Origin: Pannonibacter sp. SL95
Lineage (GTDB): Bacteria > Pseudomonadota > Alphaproteobacteria > Rhizobiales > Stappiaceae
Direction: 5' to 3'
Length of the DNA stretch: 64,000 bases
Assembly (NCBI RefSeq): GCF_026672425.1
Contig: NZ_JAPPRC010000003.1
Location: 912,501 to 976,500, forward strand
Position numbers and translations under genes: made by a program. The notes beneath the pieces were generated by a model. That model searched no databases and had not been told where the DNA came from. It saw nothing but the letters and a program-made list of their open reading frames with translations. Positions within the stretch are counted from its first letter, which is position 1; each line of letters begins with the position of its first letter. Positions 52,150-61,761 of this stretch are shown here, piece by piece.

Positions 52150-53016
52150 ATGGAAGCAACTCCGGATCTCGTTCGCGCGCTGATCGCAGACCAGTTTCCC
52201 GTCTGGGCGGATCTCTTGGTGCAGCCGGTCGCGACCGGGGGCTGGTGCAACCGGACTTTCCATCTCGGGGTGGACAAGCTGGTGCGGCTGCCGAGTGCCG
52301 AGCGCTATGCCGCACAGATCCCAAAGGAATGCAGTCTGCTGCCTCTCCTGCGTTTGCATCTGCCACTGGAAATCCCCGAGGTGCTGGGGCAGGGGGCACC
52401 GGCACTTGGCTATCCCTACTCCTGGAGTGTGCTCGCCTGGATCGAGGGGACTCAGGTGCCGAGCGATGGAACGGTCGATCTGGACGTCCTGGCTGAGGAC
52501 CTTGGCCGGTTCCTCACCCTGTTGCAGCTGGCTCCCGTCCCCGGTCCCGCGCCGGGTACCCATAACTTCTGGCGCGGCGGCGCGCTGCAGGTCTACGACG
52601 CCGATACCCGCTCAGCCCTTGGGCGTCTTCAGGGCAGGGTTGATACGGAACGATGTCTGGATCTCTGGGACGAAGCCCTGGCGGTACACTGGGACCAGAA
52701 CCCTGTTTGGGTGCATGGCGATGTCAGCCCGGCCAATCTGATCGTGCGCGGCGGACGCCTTGCTGCCGTGATCGATTTTGGCAACTGCGCCGTCGGCGAT
52801 CCGGCGTGTGACTACTCGATTGCCTGGACCAGTCTGCCGTATTCCGCCCGCCGCCGGTTGCGACAGACGGCCGGTGGCGACGCTGGCCTTTGGCTCCGGG
52901 CGCGGGGGTGGGCACTCTGGAAGGCGTTGATTTCGCTGGCAGGCGAGCCTGGCAACCAGGGTGAAGCGCAGCACCGCGCGACGCTTCAGGCCATTCTCGA
53001 CGATCCGGTGTTTTGA
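52150..53016 (+). CDS. Aminoglycoside-phosphotransferase-family kinase
   Basis: A 288-residue APH/choline-kinase-fold protein. The Brenner motif is VHGDVSPANLIV (catalytic Asp and metal-binding Asn) and the DFG-equivalent is VIDFGNCAVGDPACDY. The N-terminal lobe includes GGWCNRTFHLGVDKLVRLPSAERYAAQIPKE. Substrates of this subgroup range from aminoglycosides to sugars and small alcohols; nothing nearby specifies it. The ATG at 52150 follows GGGACA by 9 bases. It converges on the DeoR gene with 7 bases between the stops. Confidence 0.87.
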   Translation: MEATPDLVRALIADQFPVWADLLVQPVATGGWCNRTFHLGVDKLVRLPSAERYAAQIPKECSLLPLLRLHLPLEIPEVLGQGAPALGYPYSWSVLAWIEGTQVPSDGTVDLDVLAEDLGRFLTLLQLAPVPGPAPGTHNFWRGGALQVYDADTRSALGRLQGRVDTERCLDLWDEALAVHWDQNPVWVHGDVSPANLIVRGGRLAAVIDFGNCAVGDPACDYSIAWTSLPYSARRRLRQTAGGDAGLWLRARGWALWKALISLAGEPGNQGEAQHRATLQAILDDPVF

Positions 53017-53023
53017 GCGCCGC

Positions 53024-53818
53024 TCATGGCGCGTCCGGTGCCGCTCCAATCAGAACTTTCGTGCCGCGGGCCTGCAACATGCTGTCCAGTCCGGCCGGGA
53101 TCGGCGCATCGCAGACGACATGGCTGACATCGCTGATGTGGCCCCCGCGCACATGGGCCGCGCGGCCGAATTTGCTGTGGTCGAGCACCAGCAGCGACTG
53201 GCGGCAATTGGCCAGGATCGCCTGCCGGGCGGCCACTTCTTCTTCGTGGAAGTCCAGCAGCGTGCCGTCCTCGTCGACGCCAGCGACGCCAAAGATGCCG
53301 AAGTCCACCTTGTAGCTGGCGAAGAACTCCTGCGTCCCCGCACCCAGGATGTCACGGTCGCCGGAGCGCAGCCGCCCGCCGGCAATGGTCACGTCGACCG
53401 TGGGGTTTTCGGATGCGGTGAAGGCGACGTTCAGGTTGTTGGTGAAGACCTTCAGTCCGCTGTGGCGTACCAGCGCCTGCATGACGATTTCCGGCGTGGT
53501 GCCAATCGAAAAGGCAAGGGAGGCCCCATCCGGGATCAGCGATGCGACATGGCTGGCAATCAGTCGTTTTGCCGGCAAGTTGAGGATCCGGCGGGTGCTG
53601 TAGTGCACGTTGCCCGTCGGCACCGGCGGTTCCACCCCGCCATGCATGCGGCGCAGGATGCCGAGATCACAAAGGCGGTTCACATCGCGGCGGATGGTCT
53701 GGGTGGTAACGTCAAACCGCTCGGCCAGGCTTTCCACGGACATGAAGCCGTTGGCCTGAACAAGATCGGTGATCTCCGCCTGCCGTTCCGAGATTTCCCC
53801 TTGCTCCAGCATCACCAT
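53024..53818 (-). CDS. DeoR-family regulator, GlpR-like
   Basis: A 264-residue repressor. The helix-turn-helix SVESLAERFDVTTQTIRRDVNRLCDLGILRRMHGGV is followed by the sugar-phosphate-binding domain. IGTTPEIVMQALVRHSGLKVFTNNLNVA matches GlpR, the glycerol-3-phosphate repressor, more closely than other DeoR types. Several Met codons cluster at the start; 53818 has AGGA 6 bases upstream. No glp genes are adjacent, so the targets lie elsewhere or include its own promoter. Palindromes upstream are candidate operators. Confidence 0.88.
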   Translation of the reverse strand: MVMLEQGEISERQAEITDLVQANGFMSVESLAERFDVTTQTIRRDVNRLCDLGILRRMHGGVEPPVPTGNVHYSTRRILNLPAKRLIASHVASLIPDGASLAFSIGTTPEIVMQALVRHSGLKVFTNNLNVAFTASENPTVDVTIAGGRLRSGDRDILGAGTQEFFASYKVDFGIFGVAGVDEDGTLLDFHEEEVAARQAILANCRQSLLVLDHSKFGRAAHVRGGHISDVSHVVCDAPIPAGLDSMLQARGTKVLIGAAPDAP

Positions 53819-53927
53819 CATCATTCCTGATCGCCGCCATCCCGGTGGATCACGCGTCGCGCGACCCGATATCGGGCCGCCCCGCGCGACTCGCACGCTT
53901 GCCAATCTTGGGACGGAATTAATCGGC

Positions 53928-53959
53928 TCATATGAAACTAAGGCGACGTTCATATGAAC
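53928..53959. promoter_or_regulatory. Two TCATATGA boxes upstream of the DeoR gene
   Basis: TCATATGA occurs at 53928-53935 and 53950-53957, exactly 22 bases (two helical turns) apart; the second is the core of the perfect palindrome GTTCATATGAAC (53948-53959). The pair lies about 110-140 bases before the DeoR start and could be its own operator. The rest of 53819-54376 holds no gene. Confidence 0.5.
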
Positions 53960-54102
53960 ATAAAATGACGGGCGCCGCCATGTCTGTTTGGCCAAATGCA
54001 ACCGGAGCTCTGTTCTCCATGCGACATGGCGATGCCGCAAAACTGGTCGCCTCTGCGCAAACAATCACCTTGACCGGTGGGGCCGGCTTTCCCTACGGTT
54101 TT

Positions 54103-54117
54103 TTGACCATTTGGTCA
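54103..54117. promoter_or_regulatory. RutR-like palindrome TTGACCA-TT-TGGTCA
   Basis: TGACCA (54104-54109), TT, TGGTCA (54112-54117) forms a perfect palindrome that matches the RutR consensus TTGACCANNTGGTCAA at all but the last base. RutR controls pyrimidine use in proteobacteria. The site lies 260 bases before the orphan NMT1/THI5-type binding-protein gene, a class that includes pyrimidine-binding proteins. Confidence 0.65.
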
Positions 54118-54376
54118 GCCTGTTTCCCGTCTGGTGCATGCCGCACAGGCGTGGCAGGCTGTCGATGGATACCGCGTTCAGCGGCACAGTCAAGACAATG
54201 GACCCGGGCAAACCCGGGCCTCAAAGGGGAATGGCAATTGAACAGCCGTCACGGTCGATGAACCGCGACGCGCCATGCGCGCGTCCCCCGGTTTCGGCGT
54301 GCCGGCGTGCGTGCCAGTTCCCCGCGCTTTCCAGAGCCGGTTGTCAAACCGCCGGCCGATCAAGAGGAGAAGGGGA

Positions 54377-55372
54377 ATGGCGAAATTCGCAGTAAAGGCT
54401 CTCGCCGCCGCCACAATGCTTGCGGGTGTCCTGTCCGCTGGCGCAGCGTCGGCCGCTGACCAGCTCACCCTGCAGCTCAAGTGGGTGACGCAGGGCCAGT
54501 TTGCCGGTTACTACGTTGCCAAGGACAAGGGCTTCTATGAGGCTGAAGGGCTGGACGTCACGATCAAGCCGGGCGGCCCGGACATTGCTCCGCCGCAGGT
54601 GATCGCCGGTGGCGGCGCCGATGTGGTTGTCGACTGGATGCCGTCGGCGCTGGCCTCGCGCGAAAAGGGCGTTCCGCTCGTCAACATCGCCCAGCCGTTC
54701 AAGAAGTCCGGCATGATGCTGACCTGCCGCAAGGAAACCGGCATCAAGGCGCCGGCCGACTTCAAGGGCAAGACCCTCGGCGTCTGGTTCTTCGGCAACG
54801 AGTATCCGTTCCTGTCCTGGATGAGCCAGCTCGGCATCCCGACCAGCGGCGGCGCCGACGGCGTCACCGTTCTGAAGCAGGGCTTCAACGTCGATCCGCT
54901 GCTGCAGAAGCAGGCAGACTGCATCTCCACCATGACCTACAACGAGTACTGGCAGGTCATCGATGCGGGCATTCCGGCGGATGACCTTGTCGTCTTCAAG
55001 TATGAAGACCAGGGCGTTGCCACCCTTGAGGACGGCCTTTACGTGCTGGAAGACAGCCTGAAGGACGCGAAGATGGTCGACAAATACGCCCGCTTCGTCC
55101 GCGCTTCGATGAAGGGCTGGGCCTATGCCGCTGCCAACCCGGATGAGGCCGCTGAAATCGTGCTCGAAAATGATGCATCCGGCGCGCAGACCGAAAAGCA
55201 TCAGAAGCGCATGGTCGGCGAGATCGTGAAGCTGGTTGATGGCTCGGATGGCAAGCTCGACAAGGCCGCCTACGAGCGCACCGTAAAGTCGCTGCTGTCG
55301 GGCGGCTCTGACCCGGTCATCTCCAAGGAGCCAACGGGCGCGACCACGACGGTCGTGACCGACAAGCTCTGA
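54377..55372 (+). CDS. Orphan NMT1/THI5-like ABC substrate-binding protein
   Basis: A 331-residue periplasmic protein. The start at 54377 follows GAGGAGAAGGGG; the signal peptide ends AGAASAA. The mature opening LTLQLKWVTQGQFAGYYVAKDKGFYEAEGLDVTIKPGG is the NMT1/THI5-like signature, shared by binding proteins for pyrimidines, hydroxymethylpyrimidine, riboflavin and taurine-like compounds. GGGADVVVDWMPSALASREKG lines the ligand cleft. No permease or ATPase gene is adjacent. A RutR-like palindrome upstream points to a pyrimidine-type ligand; I see no TPP or FMN riboswitch. The gene ends at a strong bidirectional terminator. Confidence 0.88.
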   Translation: MAKFAVKALAAATMLAGVLSAGAASAADQLTLQLKWVTQGQFAGYYVAKDKGFYEAEGLDVTIKPGGPDIAPPQVIAGGGADVVVDWMPSALASREKGVPLVNIAQPFKKSGMMLTCRKETGIKAPADFKGKTLGVWFFGNEYPFLSWMSQLGIPTSGGADGVTVLKQGFNVDPLLQKQADCISTMTYNEYWQVIDAGIPADDLVVFKYEDQGVATLEDGLYVLEDSLKDAKMVDKYARFVRASMKGWAYAAANPDEAAEIVLENDASGAQTEKHQKRMVGEIVKLVDGSDGKLDKAAYERTVKSLLSGGSDPVISKEPTGATTTVVTDKL

Positions 55373-55380
55373 GCTGAAAC

Positions 55381-55421
55381 AAAAAAGCCCCGCCCGGGGT
55401 CCGGGCGGGGCCTTCTTTCTT
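55381..55421. terminator. Bidirectional terminator between the binding-protein gene and xylA
   Basis: An 11-bp perfect stem (GCCCCGCCCGG at 55387-55397, CCGGGCGGGGC at 55401-55411) has six A residues on the left and CTTCTTTCTT on the right. It gives a T run on both strands and serves both convergent genes. Confidence 0.93.
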
Positions 55422-55431
55422 GCGACTTGCG

Positions 55432-56748
55432 TCAAACGAACAGGTTGACCAGGCTTTCCAGATATTCCTGACGGCCCGACTTGGGCTGCGGCTCGAGGTT
55501 GGTCGCGTGCACGCGGTCGGCCAGGGCTTCCAGCGTCACGTTCCCCTTCAGGATCTCGGCGTTCTCCGGCTTGTCCCAACCGGCGTACCGGTCCTTGACG
55601 AAGCCGCCGAGACGGCCATCCTCGATCATGGCAGCTGCCGCCAGCAGGCCGCGCGCGATGGCGTCGGCCGAGCCGACATGGGCCTGGATCAGGTCGACGG
55701 CGTCGATCGACTGACGGCGGATCTTGCTGTCGAAGTTGGTGCCGCCGGTGGTAAAGCCGCCGCCTTTCAGGATTTCGTAGTAGGCCAGCGCCATTTCCGG
55801 CACGTTCATGGCGAACTGGTCCGTGTCCCAGCCCGACTGATAGTCGTTCCGGTTCATGTCGACCGAGCCGAAGATGCCCAACGCGTTTGCAAGCGCCAGC
55901 TCATGCTCGAAGGAGTGGCCGGCAAGGATCGCGTGGCCTTGTTCGATGTTGACCTTGACCTCGTTCTCCAGGCCATAGGCCTTGAGGAAACCGAAGACCG
56001 TGGCGACGTCGAAGTCGTACTGGTGCTTGGTCGGCTCCTGCGGCTTCGGCTCGATCAGGATCGTGCCCTTGAAGCCGATGCTGTGCTTGTACTCCACCAC
56101 CATGGTCAGGAAGCGGCCGAGCTGGTCCAGCTCGCGCTTCAGTTCGGTGTTGAGCAGGGTCTCATAGCCTTCACGGCCGCCCCAGAGCACGTAGTTCGCG
56201 CCGCCGAGGCGGTGCGTCACGTCCATCGCGTTCTTCACCTGGGCCGCGCCATAGGCGAAGACATCCGGGTCCGGGTTGGTTGCGGCGCCGCCCATGAAGC
56301 GGCGGTTGGAGAACAGGTTTGCCGTGCCCCAGAGCAGCTTGACGCCGCTGTCCGCCATCTTGCGCTCGAAGATGTCGGCGATGGCGTTCACATTGGCGTT
56401 GCTCTCGGCCAGCGTTGCGCCTTCCGGCGCAATGTCGCGGTCGTGGAACGTGAAGAACGGCATGTCCAGCAGCTGGAACATCTCGAAGGCGACATCCGCC
56501 TTGAGTCTTGCCTGCTGCATCGGATCACCAGCGGCCATCCACTTGCGCTGGAACGTGTCGCCGCCGAACGGATCACCACCCGGCCAGCAGAAGGAATGCC
56601 AGTAACAGATGGCCAGGCGCAGGTGGTCTTCCATGCGCTTGCCCAGGACCACGCGGTCCTTGTCGTAATAGCGATACCCGTAGGGGTCGCGGGCGTCCGG
56701 GCCGACAAAGCGGACCGGGTCCAGGCCGTCAAAAAATCCAGTGGCCAC
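55432..56748 (-). CDS. xylA: Xylose isomerase
   Basis: A 438-residue enzyme that converts D-xylose to D-xylulose, the usual class II length. The catalytic His lies in [13 protein letters not shown]; metal ligands are in [17 protein letters not shown] and [31 protein letters not shown] and [11 protein letters not shown] are further family signatures. It follows xylB by 1 base on the minus strand and its transcript ends at the strong terminator beyond its stop. Confidence 0.97.
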   Translation of the reverse strand: MATGFFDGLDPVRFVGPDARDPYGYRYYDKDRVVLGKRMEDHLRLAICYWHSFCWPGGDPFGGDTFQRKWMAAGDPMQQARLKADVAFEMFQLLDMPFFTFHDRDIAPEGATLAESNANVNAIADIFERKMADSGVKLLWGTANLFSNRRFMGGAATNPDPDVFAYGAAQVKNAMDVTHRLGGANYVLWGGREGYETLLNTELKRELDQLGRFLTMVVEYKHSIGFKGTILIEPKPQEPTKHQYDFDVATVFGFLKAYGLENEVKVNIEQGHAILAGHSFEHELALANALGIFGSVDMNRNDYQSGWDTDQFAMNVPEMALAYYEILKGGGFTTGGTNFDSKIRRQSIDAVDLIQAHVGSADAIARGLLAAAAMIEDGRLGGFVKDRYAGWDKPENAEILKGNVTLEALADRVHATNLEPQPKSGRQEYLESLVNLFV

Positions 56749-56749
56749 G

Positions 56750-58195
56750 TCAGATCTCCTTCATTGCAGGATAGAGGTTCCGCCAGCGCCGATAGGCATC
56801 GGCATAGGCGGAACGGAGGTTGGGATTGGGGTCGATGCTTGCCGCCAGCGGCGGTGCGAAGAAGGTGGCCGGGTCGTAGCCGTCGGCCGCCGCCTGTCCG
56901 AGGCGGGCAGCACCCAGGGCCGCGCCGAAATCGCCGTCCTGCGGCACGTCAACGGTGACGCCCAGAACGGTGGCAATGATCTCCAGCCACGCGCGCGAGC
57001 GGGAGCCTCCGCCAACAGCCGTCACGCGCGTGACGCTGCTGCCGGCCGCTGTGAGGGCGCCGAGGCAGTCCATCAGGGCGAAGGCGACGCCATCGAGGAC
57101 CGCATGGGTCAGATCCGCCTCGCCGGTCTCATGGGCGAGACCCTGGAAGCCGCCGCGGATCGTCACATCATTGTGCGGGGTCCGCTCGCCACCAAGATAA
57201 GGCATGAACTGGACTGCCGACGGTCCTTTGAGGTCGGTGACCATTGCCGTCAGCTCGGCGGCCGGCCGGCGCAGGATCTTCGACAGCCAGTTGAGGCTGT
57301 CGGTGGCCGACAAGATCACGCCCATCTGGTGCCAGGTATCCGGCACGGCATGGCAAAAGGCATGCACCGCGCTGGCGACATTCGGCGAGAAGCGGTCATT
57401 GGTGACAAACAGCACGCCGGAGGTGCCGAGCGAGACGAAGGCCGAGCCCGGCTTGACGGCGCCGACGCCGCAGGCCGACGCAGCATTGTCGCCGCCGCCC
57501 CCTGCCACCACCGGGGCCTGTGTCATGCCCCAGCGTGCCGCCAGCTCCGGTCGCAGACGGCCGCTGGCATCCGATCCTTCGACGAGCCGGGGCATGTGCT
57601 CCCGGGTCAGGCCGGTTGCCGCCAGCAATGGTTCCGACCAGTCGCGGGCCGCCACGTCCAGCCACAGCGTGCCGGCGCTGTCCGACATGTCGCCGACATG
57701 CTCGCCGGTGAGGCGTAGCCGCACGTAGTCTTTCGGCAGCAGCACCTTGGCGACCTTCGCGAAGATGTCCGGCTCGTTCTCGCGCACCCATTGCAGCTTG
57801 GGCGCGGTGAAGCCGGGCATGACCCGGTTGCCGCCGAGTGTCAGGAAACGGGGCTCACGCGCCTCCAGCTCGGTGCACTGGCTGGCCGAGCGTCCGTCGT
57901 TCCACAGGATGCAGGGGCGCAGCGGCCGGTCGGCGGCGTCCAGCAGGGTCGCGCCATGCATATGGCCCGAGAGGCCTATGCCGCGAACGGCCGCCATCTC
58001 GCGCGGAAACCGGTGGCTGAGGTCATCCAGTGTCGCCTCGACGCCGGTCCACCAGCTGTCCGGACCCTGTTCCGACCAGCCGGGGTGAGGGCGGGAGACA
58101 TCGAGATGGGCGCTGGCCGAGGCAACAGGGTGCTGGTCGTCGTCCAGCAGCACCGCCTTGACGGAACTGGTGCCGATATCGAGGCCGATGAACAT
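56750..58195 (-). CDS. xylB: Xylulokinase
   Basis: A 481-residue FGGY-family kinase that makes xylulose 5-phosphate. The N-terminal phosphate-binding loop is [28 protein letters not shown] is the first FGGY signature region, [12 protein letters not shown] holds the catalytic Asp, and [22 protein letters not shown] the C-terminal signature. It is 1 base upstream of xylA. The 170-base gap to xylG contains a GGCAGCC/GGCTGCC hairpin (58290-58312) and no gene. Confidence 0.96.
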   Translation of the reverse strand: MFIGLDIGTSSVKAVLLDDDQHPVASASAHLDVSRPHPGWSEQGPDSWWTGVEATLDDLSHRFPREMAAVRGIGLSGHMHGATLLDAADRPLRPCILWNDGRSASQCTELEAREPRFLTLGGNRVMPGFTAPKLQWVRENEPDIFAKVAKVLLPKDYVRLRLTGEHVGDMSDSAGTLWLDVAARDWSEPLLAATGLTREHMPRLVEGSDASGRLRPELAARWGMTQAPVVAGGGGDNAASACGVGAVKPGSAFVSLGTSGVLFVTNDRFSPNVASAVHAFCHAVPDTWHQMGVILSATDSLNWLSKILRRPAAELTAMVTDLKGPSAVQFMPYLGGERTPHNDVTIRGGFQGLAHETGEADLTHAVLDGVAFALMDCLGALTAAGSSVTRVTAVGGGSRSRAWLEIIATVLGVTVDVPQDGDFGAALGAARLGQAAADGYDPATFFAPPLAASIDPNPNLRSAYADAYRRWRNLYPAMKEI

Positions 58196-58289
58196 GAGGT
58201 GCGTTCCTCAAAACTGGTCCAAGAGAACCCCGGGCCTGCGAACCACGTCGGGTTCCGGCACCGGGGAGCCTTGTCTTAACGGGTTTGGA

Positions 58290-58312
58290 GGCAGCCGGAA
58301 AGGGCGGCTGCC
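58290..58312 (-). terminator. Intercistronic hairpin between xylG and xylB
   Basis: GGCAGCC (58290-58296) pairs with GGCTGCC (58306-58312). No T run follows on the minus strand. It may separate transport and catabolic parts of the operon. Confidence 0.35.
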
Positions 58313-58366
58313 CGGATGCGATGGCCGGCCCGATGCGGACCGGCCGCTGCTGTCAGCAGGCCCGGC

Positions 58367-59188
58367 TCAGGCGGCTTCGAGATCCTCGGCCATGGCGCCG
58401 GGACCTGGCTTTGCACCCGGAGGGCACTTGCCCAGGATGATCATGCCGAGGACTTCGTCCTTGGTGACATCCTGTGTGCGGGCCGTGCCGACCACGCGGC
58501 CGTTCTTCATGACGGTCAGGCGGTCGCACAGCTCGAACACGTCTTCGATGTCGTGGCTGATGAGGAAGATGCCCAGGCCCTGGCGCTTCAGCTCCTGGAT
58601 CAGCTCGCCCACCATCTGCGTCTCGTGCACGCCGAGCGCTGCGGTCGGCTCGTCCATAATGAGAATGCGCGCATTGAAATAAACCGCGCGGGCAATGGCC
58701 ACCGACTGGCGCTGGCCGCCGGAGAGGGCTTTCACCGGAACCTTGAACTTCTTGAAGTTCGGGTTGAGCTTGCCCATGATCTTGCGCGTTTCGGCTTCCA
58801 TCTGGTCGTCATTGACGAAACCGAACGGCGTCACCAGCTCGCGGCCGAGGAACAGGTTCGAGGCCGCGTCGAGATTGTCCGCCAGCGCGAGCGTCTGGTA
58901 GATCGTCTCGATGTTGTAGGAGCGGGCATCGCGCGGGCTGTTGATGGTTGCCGGCTTGCCGTCGATGCGGATCTCGCCGCTGTCCGGGCGGTAGGCGCCG
59001 GACAGGATCTTGATCAGCGTTGACTTGCCGGCACCATTGTGGCCGAGCAGGCCGACCACTTCGCCGGGATAGAGATCCACATAGGCGTGGTCCACCGCAT
59101 GCACCCCGCCAAACGAGATGCAGATGTCTTTCATTTCGACCAGAGGCGTTGCGCCCTGGTTGGGCATTCCACCAAGAGGCGTGGCCAT
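58367..59188 (-). CDS. xylG: D-xylose ABC transporter ATPase (single-domain type)
   Basis: A 273-residue ATPase. Walker A is GHNGAGKST, the signature LSGGQRQS is intact, Walker B is [10 protein letters not shown] and the switch His lies in LISHDIEDV. It has one ATPase domain instead of the two fused ones in E. coli XylG, as usual in alphaproteobacterial sugar importers of this class. It lies 3 bases behind the permease gene. Xylose as substrate follows from xylA, xylB and xylF context. Confidence 0.92.
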   Translation of the reverse strand: MATPLGGMPNQGATPLVEMKDICISFGGVHAVDHAYVDLYPGEVVGLLGHNGAGKSTLIKILSGAYRPDSGEIRIDGKPATINSPRDARSYNIETIYQTLALADNLDAASNLFLGRELVTPFGFVNDDQMEAETRKIMGKLNPNFKKFKVPVKALSGGQRQSVAIARAVYFNARILIMDEPTAALGVHETQMVGELIQELKRQGLGIFLISHDIEDVFELCDRLTVMKNGRVVGTARTQDVTKDEVLGMIILGKCPPGAKPGPGAMAEDLEAA

Positions 59189-59191
59189 GGC

Positions 59192-60487
59192 TCAGTCTCC
59201 CGTGCGCTTGCGATAGAGGATGTCAACGAGGACGGCGAGGACCAGCACGATGCCGACGACGATGGCCTGTAGTGGTGCGTCAACGCCCACCATGGCCATG
59301 CCGGACTGCAGCGACTGCATGATCAGCGCGCCGAGAATGGCGCCATAGATCGTGCCGATGCCGCCGGACAGCGCCGTGCCACCAATGACGGCTGCCGCGA
59401 TCACGCGCAGTTCGTCGAGTGTGCCGATGTCGTTGGTCGAGAAGCCGAGGCGTGCGGAGGCCACGGCAGCGGAGAGTGCGCAAAGCCCCCCCATCAGGGC
59501 GAAGACCTTCACGGTCAGAAGACGCGTGTTGATGCCCGAGAGTTCCGCAGCATCCGGATTGCCGCCGGTGGCGAAGATGTAGCGGCCAAGGCGGGTGCGG
59601 CGCGCAATCACGGTCATGGCAACAGCGACGACGATGAGCAGCAGTACCGAGATCGGGATGCCATACCCCATCACCAGGCCTTCCGGCATGGTCTGGCCTT
59701 GCGCGGCAAAGATGCGCTGCAGCCGCTGGGCCGGAATTTCAGCAGCATTGAGAACCGCGACAAACCCAAGGATGGCACCGCTGATGATGACCGCCATGGT
59801 TGCTTCAGCCCAGGCCGGCTTGACCGGGAAGCCATGGGCCGCGCGACGACGACGTGCGGACAGCAACAGCCAGATGGACACGCCAACCGCGACAAGGCCG
59901 AGGACCCAGGACCAGGTTTCACCCATGGTGCCACCGGCGCCACCCATGATGGCGAAGGTTTCGTCCAGAGGGCCGATCGTCTGGCCATTGGTGATGAACC
60001 AGGCCGCGTTGCGCCAGACCAGCAGGCCGCCAAGCGTGACGATGAAGGCAGGAATGCCGAGGTAGCCGACCATCCAGCCCTGGAATGCGCCGATGCCGGC
60101 ACCGACGATCAGGCCGACGACCAGTGCGATGATCCAGATCGCGGGATGCCCGAGACCAAGACCGAAGGTGACAGGCAGAACCTGCGTCTGCACCACAGCC
60201 ATCACTGCCGCTACCGTGGCCAGGAGCGAGCCGACCGACAGGTCGATGTGGCGCGTGACGATGATGAACACCATGCCGGTGGCCATGATGGCAACCGAGA
60301 CGGTCTGGATCGTCAGGTTGAAGATGTTGCGCGGCGTGAGGAAGCGCCCATCCGTGAACACGTTGAAGACGATGCAAAGCACGATGAACGCGCCGATCAT
60401 GCCAAGCAGGCGCGTGTCGAGTTGCAATGCGGATACAAGGGATCGGGCTGTCGGGGTCTTGGACCCGGACAGGGTGGCATCGGACAT
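59192..60487 (-). CDS. xylH: D-xylose ABC transporter permease
   Basis: A 431-residue membrane protein with about ten helices. FLTPRNIFNLTIQTVSVAIMATGMVFIIVTRHIDLSVGSLLA is the family signature of sugar (CUT2) permeases, and ALSGGIGTIYGAILGALIMQSLQSGM near the end is the second. The start at 60487 has GGAG 8 bases upstream. It lies between xylF and xylG, with a hairpin before it. Confidence 0.93.
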   Translation of the reverse strand: MSDATLSGSKTPTARSLVSALQLDTRLLGMIGAFIVLCIVFNVFTDGRFLTPRNIFNLTIQTVSVAIMATGMVFIIVTRHIDLSVGSLLATVAAVMAVVQTQVLPVTFGLGLGHPAIWIIALVVGLIVGAGIGAFQGWMVGYLGIPAFIVTLGGLLVWRNAAWFITNGQTIGPLDETFAIMGGAGGTMGETWSWVLGLVAVGVSIWLLLSARRRRAAHGFPVKPAWAEATMAVIISGAILGFVAVLNAAEIPAQRLQRIFAAQGQTMPEGLVMGYGIPISVLLLIVVAVAMTVIARRTRLGRYIFATGGNPDAAELSGINTRLLTVKVFALMGGLCALSAAVASARLGFSTNDIGTLDELRVIAAAVIGGTALSGGIGTIYGAILGALIMQSLQSGMAMVGVDAPLQAIVVGIVLVLAVLVDILYRKRTGD

Positions 60488-60587
60488 CGGAATGCTCCTG
60501 ATAAAACCGGTCGCCGGAGGCCTGATAAGAGCGCGTGCCGCAGGGGCAGTCAACAAGGCGCTACAGGCTTCATCGGCAAGTCACGCC

Positions 60588-60606
60588 GCCCCGGACAAGC
60601 CGGGGC
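60588..60606 (-). terminator. Hairpin behind xylF
   Basis: GCCCCGG (60588-60594) pairs with CCGGGGC (60600-60606) in the 141-base gap between xylF and xylH. There is no T run on the minus strand. It probably stabilises the xylF part of the message. Confidence 0.5.
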
Positions 60607-60628
60607 AGCGGAATAGGACCGGAAGGTC

Positions 60629-61660
60629 TTAGTTGCAGGGGGCCGGGCCGCCCGACACGCCCTGGCACAGGGCGTCCTTGGTAATCCAGCCGGCGTCAAC
60701 GACGACGTTCAGATTGTCCTTGGTGATGGCGATCGGGATGAGGAACTTGGCCGTCAGGTCGTTGCCGCCCGGGGACTTCCAGGAGCCCGAACCGGCAACG
60801 TCGGTCAGCTTAGCGCCCTTGGCCAGAGCCACGGCCACTTCGCCGGCGGTCTTGCCGAGTTCGCGTGCGTCCTTCCAGACGGACACGGTCTGGGTGCCCT
60901 TGGCGATGCGGTTCAGAGCGGCAGCGTCGCCGTCCTGACCGGAGACCGGGGTGCCTTCCATGCCCTGTGCAGCAAGAGCTGCCACGGCGCCGCCAGCGGT
61001 GCCGTCGTTCGATGCCACGACCGCATCGACCTTGTTGTCGTTGGCGGTGAGGATCTGCTCCATGTTGCGCTGGGCGTTGGCCGGCAGCCAGCCATCCGTG
61101 TAAGCCTCGCCAACGATCTTGACCTTGCCGGCGTCGATCGCTGCCTTCAGGACTTCCTGCTGGCCGCCACGCAGGAAGTCTGCGTTCGGGTCAGTGGCCG
61201 AGCCCTTGATCATGACGTAGTTGCCTTCCGGCTTCGCCTTCAGGATCTCGCGAGCCTGCATGCGGCCCACTTCCACGTTGTCGAAGGTCAGGTAGAAGGC
61301 GCGCGGATCGTCGATCAGACGGTCGTAGCCGACGACCGGAATGCCTTCGTCTGCAGCAGCCTGAACGGCCGGGCCGATTGCCTGGGCGTCCTGGGCGAGG
61401 ATGATCAGGGCGGTGGCGCCCTGTGCGATCAGCGCTTCAACGTCGGAGAGCTGCTTTGCGGACGAGCTCTGCGCGTCAGCGGAAATGTACTTGGCGCCAG
61501 CGGCTTCAAGGGCAGCCTTGATGGCGGCTTCGTCGGTCTTCCAGCGTTCTTCCTGGAAGTTCGACCAGCTCACGCCGACCACGAGGTCCTTGGCATTGGC
61601 GGCAGTCAGGGCGGTCGCGGACAGAAGCGCTCCCGCGACGAGTACGGCAATCTTGCGCAT
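60629..61660 (-). CDS. xylF: D-xylose ABC transporter substrate-binding protein
   Basis: A 343-residue periplasmic protein of the ribose/xylose type (Peripla_BP_4). The signal peptide ends TAANA, and VVGVSWSNFQEERWKTDEAAIKAALEAAGAKYISADAQSSSAKQLSDVEALIAQGATALIILAQD closely follows E. coli XylF. VVASNDGTAGGAVAALAAQGMEGTPVSGQDGD lines the sugar site. GGAGGAAA precedes the ATG. It is the first gene of the leftward transport operon, under the operator next to xylR. Confidence 0.95.
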   Translation of the reverse strand: MRKIAVLVAGALLSATALTAANAKDLVVGVSWSNFQEERWKTDEAAIKAALEAAGAKYISADAQSSSAKQLSDVEALIAQGATALIILAQDAQAIGPAVQAAADEGIPVVGYDRLIDDPRAFYLTFDNVEVGRMQAREILKAKPEGNYVMIKGSATDPNADFLRGGQQEVLKAAIDAGKVKIVGEAYTDGWLPANAQRNMEQILTANDNKVDAVVASNDGTAGGAVAALAAQGMEGTPVSGQDGDAAALNRIAKGTQTVSVWKDARELGKTAGEVAVALAKGAKLTDVAGSGSWKSPGGNDLTAKFLIPIAITKDNLNVVVDAGWITKDALCQGVSGGPAPCN

Positions 61661-61761
61661 TGCGGTGTTTCCTCCAAAAGGCGCCGCCCTTCTCCCGGCA
61701 GCACCTCCATTTTTCCCTGAGGGATTGAGAGCACCCTCCTGTGCTCAGGCGCCACATCTAT

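Noticed and set aside
53960-54376. TPP or FMN riboswitch before the NMT1/THI5-type binding-protein gene
   Set aside because: Looked for because such proteins often carry thiamine or riboflavin precursors; none of the conserved riboswitch cores (such as CTGAGA for TPP) is present in the leader.
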